A stretch of 64,000 nt of DNA from Arenibacter sp040216555. GTDB lineage: Bacteria; Bacteroidota; Bacteroidia; Flavobacteriales; Flavobacteriaceae. The position numbers were made by a program, and so were the translations under genes. Position 1 is the stretch's first letter, and every line of letters begins with the position of its first letter. Below, piece after piece: positions 17,075-25,113 of this stretch. Location: the NCBI GenBank assembly GCA_040216555.1, contig JAVJOW010000038.1, positions 124,001 through 188,000 of the forward strand. Direction: 5' to 3'. Under the pieces are notes generated by a model. The model saw only the letters and a program-made list of their open reading frames with translations. It ran no database searches and was not told the origin of the DNA.

Positions 17075-17993
17075 CCGTAATCAATTTTTTTAACCGATTG
17101 AATTCTTCCTTGGAGTGAAAGGGGATGATGATTTTTCCTTTACCTTTTTCTGAGGCTTTAATGTCTACTTTTACCGATAAATAATCTGATAACGCATCAA
17201 GGTTTTTGTCAATGAAATCTGGGTTTATGGCAGATTTCTTTGGCTCTTTTCCAGATAGGGCCGCAACCCGGGCTACCTGGTTATTGCCTTCCTGATAATC
17301 CTTTACTGCTTTTTCCGTATCCCTTACCGATAGATTTTCGCCTACTATTTTTTCGTACAGGGCAATCTGGTCTTGCTTTTTTTCCACATTTACCAAAGCC
17401 CTACCGTGGCCCATACTTACAAAACCATCCCTTATTCCTGTTTGAATAATGGGGTCTAAGCGCAATAATCGCAAATAGTTGGTAATCGTAGAGCGTTTTT
17501 TACCTACCCGTTCACTCATTTTTTCCTGGGTCAATTGAATTTCATCGATCAACCTTTGGTAGGATAGTGCAATTTCAATGGGATCTAAATCCTGTCGTTG
17601 AATATTTTCAACCAAGGCCATTTCCAAGGATTCCTGGTCGTTGGCAATACGGATATAGGCCGGTATGGTCTCCAGTCCAATCAATTTGGATGCCCTGTAC
17701 CTTCGTTCCCCTGAAACTAATTGATATTTATTAAAATCGAGCTTTCTTACCGTTATTGGCTGTATTACTCCCAATTCCTTTATGGAGGAGGCCAATTCCT
17801 GCAGTGCTTCATCATTGAAATTGGAACGGGGCTGAAATGGATTCACATCTATGGCATCCATATCCAATTCCACAATATTGCCAACAACTTTATCGGCATT
17901 CTTATCGCTGGCCGACTGAATATCGTTTTCCGGGTCTTTCAATAGGGCCGATAATCCGCGGCCCAACGCTTGTTTTTTTATCGCTTTCGCCAT
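17067..17993 (-). CDS. parB: Chromosome-partitioning protein ParB
   Basis: 308 residues. N-terminal GRGLSALLKD (ParA-interacting), the CTPase box LVSGERRYRASKLIGLETIPAYI, the helix-turn-helix with TQEKMSERVGKKRSTITNYLRLLRL, and a C-terminal dimer domain. It binds parS and spreads to organise the origin. Its start overlaps the parA stop by one base. I found no clear parS palindrome in this window. Confidence 0.95.
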   Translation of the reverse strand: MAKAIKKQALGRGLSALLKDPENDIQSASDKNADKVVGNIVELDMDAIDVNPFQPRSNFNDEALQELASSIKELGVIQPITVRKLDFNKYQLVSGERRYRASKLIGLETIPAYIRIANDQESLEMALVENIQRQDLDPIEIALSYQRLIDEIQLTQEKMSERVGKKRSTITNYLRLLRLDPIIQTGIRDGFVSMGHGRALVNVEKKQDQIALYEKIVGENLSVRDTEKAVKDYQEGNNQVARVAALSGKEPKKSAINPDFIDKNLDALSDYLSVKVDIKASEKGKGKIIIPFHSKEEFNRLKKLITGE

Positions 17994-18766
17994 TATACTG
18001 TCTCCTTGTTTTTCACAACTACTTCATTTGCCAAATTTAAATAATTGGCAGCTCCTTTACTACTGGCATCATATTTAATAATGCTTTCACCATAACTAGG
18101 GGCTTCGCTCAACCTTACATTTCTTTGTATGATGGTATCGAAAACCATTTCAGAGAAGTGCTTTTTTACCTCTTCCACTACTTGGTTGGATAGCCTTAAT
18201 CTAGAATCGTACATGGTAAGTACCATTCCTTCTATATCCAAATCTGGATTGTGTATTTTTTGAACACTCTTAATAGTATTTAATAATTTGCCCAATCCTT
18301 CCAGTGCAAAATATTCACATTGTATGGGAATCATCACAGAATCGGCCGCTGTAAGGGCGTTCAATGTTAAAAGACCAAGGGAAGGCGCACAGTCTATAAG
18401 AATATAGTCGTATTTGTCCTTTAGATGGCGAATGGCTTTTTTCATCATATATTCCCTATCGTCTTTGTCCACCAATTCAATTTCGATGGCTACAAGATCA
18501 ATATGTGCCGGGATAAGATCTACATTTGGGGAGGAGGTCTTAATGATGGTTTCTTCGGCGGTTTTGGTATGTTCCAATAGTTGGTAGGTTCCCAATTCAA
18601 TACTATCTACATCCAAACCTAGTCCGGAAGTTGCATTAGCTTGGGGGTCAGCGTCTATTAGTAATACTTTTTTTTCCAATACACCCAAAGAGGCGGCTAA
18701 ATTTACCGAAGTAGTAGTTTTTCCTACACCACCTTTTTGATTAGCAATAGCAATTATTTTGCCCAT
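17993..18766 (-). CDS. parA: Chromosome-partitioning ATPase ParA
   Basis: About 257 residues. Deviant Walker A ANQKGGVGKTTTSVNLAA at the N terminus, Walker A' DADPQANATSGLG and Walker B YDYILIDCAPSLGLLT. The ATPase drives segregation together with ParB. An ATG two codons upstream (18772) is also possible; 18766 gives the usual MGKIIAIAN start. First gene of the parA-parB-DUF5683-dapB-lepB unit. Confidence 0.95.
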   Translation of the reverse strand: MGKIIAIANQKGGVGKTTTSVNLAASLGVLEKKVLLIDADPQANATSGLGLDVDSIELGTYQLLEHTKTAEETIIKTSSPNVDLIPAHIDLVAIEIELVDKDDREYMMKKAIRHLKDKYDYILIDCAPSLGLLTLNALTAADSVMIPIQCEYFALEGLGKLLNTIKSVQKIHNPDLDIEGMVLTMYDSRLRLSNQVVEEVKKHFSEMVFDTIIQRNVRLSEAPSYGESIIKYDASSKGAANYLNLANEVVVKNKETV

Positions 18767-18772
18767 TATCAT

Positions 18773-19097
18773 AGTAAGTTAGGGGGTAAAAATACGATTA
18801 TTTAAGTTGTTATAAAATGTATTTTGTTAACACTGGGTGAATAACTGTAGTCTTTGGCGTTAAAGTACGTTAAAGTTGTATGCGATTTGTTGTCAGGCTA
18901 TTAGTGGTTTATTATTTTTTTGCGAATCACTTATACACAACTTATTAATGGAACCCAATTATTAAAAACCTCGGTCACATTGTAGGAAAATTGTAGAACG
19001 AAGGCCCAAAAAGGAGGAATCATCGGTTAAATACCCTGGCCTTTGAGCTTATTTCCTAATAATGACCCACATGTTGCCTGATAATGAACTACGAATA
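18773..19097. other. Intergenic region upstream of parA
   Basis: 325 bp between the parA start and the 3' end of the mutase gene. No gene seen. It should hold the parA promoter, but no good TAnnTTTG is visible. Two DnaA-box-like 9-mers occur: TTATACACA at 18931-18939 and, on the other strand, TTATTCACC at 18836-18844 (one mismatch). Their meaning is uncertain. Confidence 0.4.
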
Positions 19098-21272
19098 TTA
19101 TGTACTTAGGATTTTTAAAATTTCGATGGCCGTATCGCTTATTTTTGTGCCGGGACCAAATATTGCGGCGGCCCCTGCTTTGTATAAAAAGTCGTAATCC
19201 TGTTTGGGTATTACCCCGCCCACAATTACCATAATATCTTCGCGTCCATAGGCTTTTAATTCCTGCAGTACCTGAGGCACCAAGGTCTTATGTCCGCCTG
19301 CCAAGGAAGAGATCCCCAAAACATGGACGTCGTTTTCCACGGCTTGTTTTGCGGCTTCGGCCGGGGTTTGGAACAAGGGGCCTATATCCACATCAAAACC
19401 CAGATCGGCATATCCTGTTGCCACAACTTTGGCACCACGGTCATGACCGTCCTGCCCCATTTTGGCAATCATTATTCTAGGCCTGCGACCTTCCTGCTCG
19501 GCAAAACTGTCGGCCATTTGCCTGGCTATGCCAAAGCTGTCATCTCCTTTTATTTCTTTTAAATACACTCCGGTAAATGAATTTATAATTGCCTTGTGCC
19601 TGCCAAAGGCATTTTCCAAGGCCGTACTGATCTCGCCCAGTGTAGCTCTCGCCCTGGCAGCTTTTATAGCTAAAGCTAAGAAATTTTCCTCTTGCAGAGC
19701 ATTTAAATTCTCGGCTTTGGAGGAATTGGGCTTCATTCTTTCATTTGCAACTTTGGTAAGTGCAAAAAGTGCTTGCTGCACTTCATGTTCATTCCTATTT
19801 GCCCTGACCCTTTCTAAACGTGCCAATTGCTGTTTTCTGACCTCGGCATTGTTCACCTCCAATATTTGAAGTTCATCTTCTGTTTTGGACGGGTATTTGT
19901 TAATACCAACAATGATATCCCTACCACCATCTATACGGGCCTGTTTTTTAGCGGCGGCCTCCTCTATCCTCAATTTTGGAATTCCTGCGTCGATGGCCTT
20001 GGTCATTCCCCCCAATTCTTCCACCTCTTGTATAAGGGCCCATGCTTTTTGCCCAATTTCGTCAGTTAGTTTTTCTACATAATAACTGCCGGCCCAAGGG
20101 TCTACAGTTTTGGTGATTTCGGTCTCCTTTTGCAAATACAATTGAGTGTTTCTGGCAATACGCGCCGAAAAATCCGTTGGGAGGGCAATGGCCTCATCCA
20201 AAGCGTTGGTATGTAGGCTTTGCGTACCGCCAAAGACTGCTGCAGCCGCCTCTATGGTCGTTCTGGTTATATTGTTGAAAGGATCTTGTTCAGTAAGGCT
20301 CCATCCGCTGGTTTGGCAATGGGTCCTTAAGGTGAGCGACTTCTCATTCTTGGGGTTAAATTGTTTTACCAATTTGGCCCAGAGCATTCTGGCAGCTCTC
20401 ATTTTGGCAATTTCCATAAAATGATTCATCCCGATTCCCCAAAAGAAAGATAATCTTGGGGCAAAATCATCAATATTCAATCCTGCTTTCAAGCCGGTTC
20501 TAATATATTCCAATCCATCGGCCAAGGTATAGGCCAGTTCAATATCGGCAGTGGCCCCGGCCTCGTGCATGTGATAACCGGATATACTTATGCAATGGAA
20601 TTGTGGCATGTATTTACTGGAATATTCAAAGATATCGGCAACGATCTGCATGGATGGGGCAGGAGGGTAGATGTAGGTGTTCCTTACCATAAATTCCTTA
20701 AGAATATCGTTCTGTATGGTTCCCGAAAGATCTTTTGGTAAAACCCCTTGTTCCTCTGCTGCTACGATATAAAAGGCCATTATGGGCAACACTGCTCCGT
20801 TCATGGTCATGGAAACCGACATCTCATCCAATGGAATATCCTGAAATAAAATTTTCATGTCCTCCACGGAATCAATGGCAACGCCGGCTTTACCAACATC
20901 TCCCACCACCCGCGGATGATCACTGTCATATCCCCTATGGGTTGGTAGATCAAAAGCTACGGATAGTCCTTTTTGACCCGCTTTTAAATTCCGTCTGTAA
21001 AATGCGTTGCTTTCCTCTGCGGTAGAGAATCCGGCGTACTGTCTTATTGTCCAGGGTCTACTGACGTACATGGTGGAATAGGGGCCACGGAGAAAAGGAG
21101 GTATGCCTGCTGCAAAATTTAAATGTTCCACACCCTTAATATCTTCCTTGAAATAGTTTTTTTTCAGTATTATTCCTTCCGCGGTCTCATATGGCAAAAC
21201 GGAGTCTTGATCCAGAGTATTCTTTTCTGGAACTGACTTCAGTTGAATATGTTGAAGATTTTTTCTTGCCAT
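19098..21272 (-). CDS. scpA: Methylmalonyl-CoA mutase, large (catalytic) subunit
   Basis: 724 residues; adenosylcobalamin enzyme interconverting methylmalonyl-CoA and succinyl-CoA. The barrel domain begins PWTIRQYAGFSTAEESNAFY and includes GYDSDHPRVVGDVGKAGVAID. The C-terminal B12 domain has GQDGHDRGAKV with lower axial His 610, then GISSLAGGHKT and VVGGVIPKQD. Complete. Lies 77 bp downstream of the small subunit gene on the same strand. Confidence 0.96.
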   Translation of the reverse strand: MARKNLQHIQLKSVPEKNTLDQDSVLPYETAEGIILKKNYFKEDIKGVEHLNFAAGIPPFLRGPYSTMYVSRPWTIRQYAGFSTAEESNAFYRRNLKAGQKGLSVAFDLPTHRGYDSDHPRVVGDVGKAGVAIDSVEDMKILFQDIPLDEMSVSMTMNGAVLPIMAFYIVAAEEQGVLPKDLSGTIQNDILKEFMVRNTYIYPPAPSMQIVADIFEYSSKYMPQFHCISISGYHMHEAGATADIELAYTLADGLEYIRTGLKAGLNIDDFAPRLSFFWGIGMNHFMEIAKMRAARMLWAKLVKQFNPKNEKSLTLRTHCQTSGWSLTEQDPFNNITRTTIEAAAAVFGGTQSLHTNALDEAIALPTDFSARIARNTQLYLQKETEITKTVDPWAGSYYVEKLTDEIGQKAWALIQEVEELGGMTKAIDAGIPKLRIEEAAAKKQARIDGGRDIIVGINKYPSKTEDELQILEVNNAEVRKQQLARLERVRANRNEHEVQQALFALTKVANERMKPNSSKAENLNALQEENFLALAIKAARARATLGEISTALENAFGRHKAIINSFTGVYLKEIKGDDSFGIARQMADSFAEQEGRRPRIMIAKMGQDGHDRGAKVVATGYADLGFDVDIGPLFQTPAEAAKQAVENDVHVLGISSLAGGHKTLVPQVLQELKAYGREDIMVIVGGVIPKQDYDFLYKAGAAAIFGPGTKISDTAIEILKILST

Positions 21273-21349
21273 GTTTTTGTTCGTCTTGTCCTAATCTATA
21301 CTTATCTTTTTGGCCATAAAATTGCCCCTAGAAAACAGTTGTAACTGCT

Positions 21350-22735
21350 TTATTCAGTTTTCAATCGCTCCTGTTCCCATTCTTCGGACAATCTTTTCTC
21401 AAAGATCGGTTCTATCAAAGTTTTGCGGGTATTGGTTTTTACAAAGGGGTATAATTCCAGATCATCCTTCATTTTATCCAATCTGGAAGCATATTTATTG
21501 GTACCTACCAGGATTTTATCGAGGCTATTAAAGCTTTCCTGTTCCTTGGTGGCACTTTCCTTTATCTTTTTCTGAATGAGATGTTCCTTCAATTGCACAA
21601 GAAATCCACCACCCGCTTCAATTTGCTTAAATAATTGCAATGCTTTGGAGGTGAGTTGATGTGTTACGGATTCAATATAATAGGCCCCATCGGCCGCATT
21701 GTTCACCTTGTCAAAATAACTTTCATTTTTTAAGATCAACAGTTGATTCCTGGCCATACGCTCCCCAAACTCATTGTCCTTATGGTATATGGCATCATAA
21801 GGCGTATTCAATATTGAATCTGCTTCCCCAAGAATGGCAGACATGCATTCCGTTGTTGATCGAAGCATATTGGTATTGTAATCGTACAAGGTTTTATTTC
21901 TCAGAGTGGGCGTACCTATTATATGGCAATGCTCCAAGGCCCCATATTCCCTTGCAAGGGTCCCGAACAAAACCCGTAATGCCCTCAACTTTGCTATTTC
22001 AAAGAAATAGTTACTCCCAACGGAGACCTTAAAGGTTATTACAGCACTTTTTAGCTTGTTTTTATGGTGGTCGTTTAAGTGATTTAGATATTCATTGGCG
22101 TGCGAAAGGGCGTAGGCCAATTGCTGTACCATGTTGGCTCCGGCATTTCCATAGAGCGCCACATCCACTCCCAAGGTTTGTTCGTGATTTAAATTTATAA
22201 TTTCCCCTAATAGTTGATGATCGTTATCGAGGTTGTATTGCCAGTTGCCATTCCTTGCCAAATGACCGATAATATCGATATTGGTAAAGACCTTGTGGTG
22301 ATGGTTTTCTGTAGCTGCCAGAATCGATTTTACAAAGTCGTAAGATAGAAATTGAAGATTAAAATGGATAAATGTTTTGTCGAGGTCAATTTCATTTAGC
22401 AGTTCATGAATATTTATTTCTGTGGAAGGAATGGTAAAATAAATACATTCAGCGCCCCTGATTATAGCATCCGAGGCCTTTTTGTTGGCCATTTTAGCAT
22501 TCCCCGCGTATATGCCCTGTGCTATGTTCCAGCCATTTTCTCTGGGTAAATCGGATATATCGAGAGACTTTAGGTCTTCAGAGGTGTAGAAGGGTTTTAC
22601 TTTAATGCCTTCGGGAGATTCCCAAACCAATTTATCGTTGTAATCCTCACCTTGCAACTCGTACTGGATCTTTTGCTTCCAAGCTTTGGAAGAAACCTCC
22701 TGAAAATCGCTAAAGAGTTCGGATTTACTCATCAT
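21350..22735 (-). CDS. mutA: Methylmalonyl-CoA mutase, small subunit
   Basis: 461 residues. It resembles the barrel of the large subunit (AKLRALRVLFGTLAREYG, TPTLRNKTLYDYNTNMLRSTTE) but ends before a cobalamin domain. It therefore acts as the structural partner in an alpha-beta heterodimer, here with a shortened C terminus compared with the about 620-residue actinobacterial form. Overlaps the FtsB-like gene by 11 bp, so it is translationally coupled. Confidence 0.92.
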   Translation of the reverse strand: MMSKSELFSDFQEVSSKAWKQKIQYELQGEDYNDKLVWESPEGIKVKPFYTSEDLKSLDISDLPRENGWNIAQGIYAGNAKMANKKASDAIIRGAECIYFTIPSTEINIHELLNEIDLDKTFIHFNLQFLSYDFVKSILAATENHHHKVFTNIDIIGHLARNGNWQYNLDNDHQLLGEIINLNHEQTLGVDVALYGNAGANMVQQLAYALSHANEYLNHLNDHHKNKLKSAVITFKVSVGSNYFFEIAKLRALRVLFGTLAREYGALEHCHIIGTPTLRNKTLYDYNTNMLRSTTECMSAILGEADSILNTPYDAIYHKDNEFGERMARNQLLILKNESYFDKVNNAADGAYYIESVTHQLTSKALQLFKQIEAGGGFLVQLKEHLIQKKIKESATKEQESFNSLDKILVGTNKYASRLDKMKDDLELYPFVKTNTRKTLIEPIFEKRLSEEWEQERLKTE

Positions 22736-23057
22736 CCTTGGTTTTTACACTATCCTCATATTCAATTAAATAAATTTCCTCATTTTTCTTTTTTAAATAA
22801 TATTGTTCCCTGGCAAATTTTTCCAATTCCTCGGGGTCCGATAGTTTTTCTATAATTTTTTTATCCCTGTCTATCTCTTCATGAAGAAATTCTTTTTGTT
22901 TTTCCAGATTGTTTATTTGTTTTTTAAGCTCCCAATGTATGAGGAGGGAGTTGGTATCGAAAAAAACCATCCAAACCACAAAAACCGTCAGTACCAATAC
23001 ATACATATTGGTAACCACGCCAAACCATTTTTTCTTTCTTATCCCTTTCAGTCCCAT
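22725..23057 (-). CDS. Septum formation initiator family protein (FtsB/DivIC-like)
   Basis: 110 residues. One membrane helix (about 14-33) followed by a coiled coil of Lys/Glu-rich heptads (LKKQINNLEKQKEFLHEEID) and the short FtsB tail FAREQYYLKKKNEEIYLIE. FtsB/DivIC bridges FtsL and FtsQ in the divisome. Lies between udk (6 bp) and mutA (overlap), a typical flavobacterial arrangement. Confidence 0.88.
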   Translation of the reverse strand: MGLKGIRKKKWFGVVTNMYVLVLTVFVVWMVFFDTNSLLIHWELKKQINNLEKQKEFLHEEIDRDKKIIEKLSDPEELEKFAREQYYLKKKNEEIYLIEYEDSVKTKDDE

Positions 23058-23063
23058 AGTTAA

Positions 23064-23672
23064 TTAGCTTAATTTTTCGTTGATTATGGTCCTTACAATG
23101 TCTATGGCCACGGTATTGTACTTATTGTTTGGAATTATAATGTCCGCATATTCCTTGGTTGGCTCAATAAATTGATTGTGCATAGGCTTTAGCGTGTTTT
23201 GATAACGCGTTAGAACTTCATCCAAATCCCTTCCACGTTCGGTAATGTCCCTTTTTAAACGCCTTATCAAACGTTCGTCCGAATCGGCATGGACAAAGAT
23301 TTTAATGTCGAACATCTCCCTGATCCGGGGATTTGTCATGATAAGGATACCCTCTACTATCATAACCTTTCTTGGATGGGTTAGAATGGTATCGTTGGTG
23401 CGGTTGTGTTTAACAAATGAGTAAACAGGTTGGTGAATTGGAATACCTTTCTTTAAATCCTTAAGGTGGTTGCCCAACAATTCAAAATCTATGGCACGGG
23501 GATGGTCAAAATTTACCTGTGCGCGCTCGTCATAGGTTAAATGGGAAAGATCGCAATAATAGGAATCTTGGGAAATAACCCCTACTTCCTCATACGGCAA
23601 TTCATTTATAATTTGATTTACAACCGTAGTTTTTCCACAACCTGTTCCTCCGGCAATTCCAATAACCAACAT
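23064..23672 (-). CDS. udk: Uridine kinase
   Basis: 202-residue P-loop kinase that phosphorylates uridine and cytidine in pyrimidine salvage. Walker A GGTGCGKTTVV (8-18), QDSYYCDLSHL, the substrate-binding NFDHPRAIDFELL and VEGILIM, then RLIRRLKRDITERGRD. Normal length. First gene of the udk-ftsB-like-mutA-scpA unit. Confidence 0.95.
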   Translation of the reverse strand: MLVIGIAGGTGCGKTTVVNQIINELPYEEVGVISQDSYYCDLSHLTYDERAQVNFDHPRAIDFELLGNHLKDLKKGIPIHQPVYSFVKHNRTNDTILTHPRKVMIVEGILIMTNPRIREMFDIKIFVHADSDERLIRRLKRDITERGRDLDEVLTRYQNTLKPMHNQFIEPTKEYADIIIPNNKYNTVAIDIVRTIINEKLS

Positions 23673-24042
23673 GCATTTCTAATTTGTTCCAAAAATAACA
23701 ATTTGCAAGCAAACCGTAATGATTAAAATAGATGCCTTACCCATATACAGGTAAACTTTTTACCCGCCTTTAACGTAAGTATAGGAAGTGTTAGTGATGT
23801 CTATATTTTTTCTTTAGGCCATTGGAATAAATTTTTCATAATCTGAAATTAATTTAACAGATGAAAATCAGATAATGATAAAATTAGCGTTATATTCTTT
23901 GGGTGTAATTTTTTGTATGAAGTTTAAAAAATTAACAAATACCCAACATAAATATGGAATATATTTGATTGTTTTTTTGGGTAGTTCTTTTTTATAGTGA
24001 TTCGTACTTTTTTCTTAATAACCAGTATTTTATTATTCTTTT
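23673..24042. other. Divergent intergenic region, udk / serine hydrolase
   Basis: 370 bp, very AT-rich, no gene seen. It should carry promoters for both sides. A minus-strand TATTTTTG (23690-23697) lies 18 bases before udk. A plus-strand TATATTTG (23960-23967) lies about 75 bases before the serine hydrolase. Neither has TTG at the right spacing. Confidence 0.45.
23690..23697 (-). promoter_or_regulatory. Candidate -7 element of udk
   Basis: TATTTTTG on the minus strand, 18 bases before the udk ATG, matches TAnnTTTG. The -33 site reads TTA instead of TTG. Confidence 0.45.
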
Positions 24043-24987
24043 ATGACGGGTAGAACTCTTTTTCAATTCAAAATACGCCTAAATATAATGTTGGGTGTAA
24101 TTTTCTGCTGTGGTTTGGCATATTCTCAAAAAGATTTGCCCATAAACATAGATGATGCCAAAGTAAAGCCCCTTCCCAGTTTGGTAAATAGTGACTTGCA
24201 GAAAAGTTTGGAAAAGGAGCTTATGTCCAATCCCAACTGGAAATCCTTGATGAATAAGAACAAGATGGCTGTTGGCATAGTAGACCTGTCAAATCCTGAA
24301 AATGCAAAATATGCCAGTATTAATGGGGATTATATGATGTATGCTGCCAGTTTGCCTAAAATAGCGGTGCTTTTATCCTCTATGGATGCTATAGAAAAAG
24401 GGGAGCTTAAGGAAACTCTGGAAATAAAGAAGGATATGCGTTCTATGATCAGCAAATCCAACAACGAAGCAACTACAAGAATGATCGATCGTTTGGGCTA
24501 TGATAAAATTCAGTCAGTTATGACCGATCCAAAATATATGTTCTATGATGAAAGTAGGGGCGGCGGACTATGGGTTGGTAAAAGATACGGAAGCGGTGGG
24601 GATACCAATAGGGAACCCTTAAAGAATTTATCCCATGCTGCCACAGTAAACCAGGTATGTAGGTATTATTATCTGTTGGCCAATGGCAAATTGGTGAATA
24701 AGGGTAGGTCCAAACAAATGTTGGATATCATGGGAGATCCCGAACTACATCATAAATTTGTAAATACCTTGGACAATATTGCTCCCGATGCCAGATTATA
24801 CAGAAAGTCGGGCTCTTGGAGAACCTTTCATTCCGATTCTATTTTGGTTTGGGGAAACAATCCCAATCGCCGTTATATTTTGGTCGCTTTAATAGATGAT
24901 GCAGGAGGTGAGCAAATCATTAGGGACTTGGTAAGGCCTGTAGAAAAAGTGTTGAAGGCAGAACGGGTGCATTTTGCCGTTAACTAG
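24043..24987 (+). CDS. Exported class A beta-lactamase-fold serine hydrolase
   Basis: 314 residues with an N-terminal signal sequence (about 14-28). The active-site set of the penicillin-recognising fold is present: SLPK (Ser 103, Lys 106), SNN at 139-141 and KSG at 255-257. The class A omega-loop Glu is not obvious, so it is better called a beta-lactamase-related hydrolase than a resistance enzyme. The substrate is unknown. Lies 126 bp upstream of the translocase/HEAT gene on the same strand. A similar protein is encoded at 27959-29218. Confidence 0.82.
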   Translation: MTGRTLFQFKIRLNIMLGVIFCCGLAYSQKDLPINIDDAKVKPLPSLVNSDLQKSLEKELMSNPNWKSLMNKNKMAVGIVDLSNPENAKYASINGDYMMYAASLPKIAVLLSSMDAIEKGELKETLEIKKDMRSMISKSNNEATTRMIDRLGYDKIQSVMTDPKYMFYDESRGGGLWVGKRYGSGGDTNREPLKNLSHAATVNQVCRYYYLLANGKLVNKGRSKQMLDIMGDPELHHKFVNTLDNIAPDARLYRKSGSWRTFHSDSILVWGNNPNRRYILVALIDDAGGEQIIRDLVRPVEKVLKAERVHFAVN

Positions 24988-25113
24988 ATCCATTCAGTAT
25001 ATTTCCTTTTGTTTATTCGTATAATGTTTGCCAATAAATTAATTTTGGCCCTAATCTTCTATGGATTGGTTTTAGATAGGAGTGCTGTTGAATATTACTA
25101 AAACGCATGAAAA

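Noticed and set aside
17067..19097. parS site near parAB
   Set aside because: I looked for a TGTTYCACGTGRAACA-type palindrome here and across the window and saw none.
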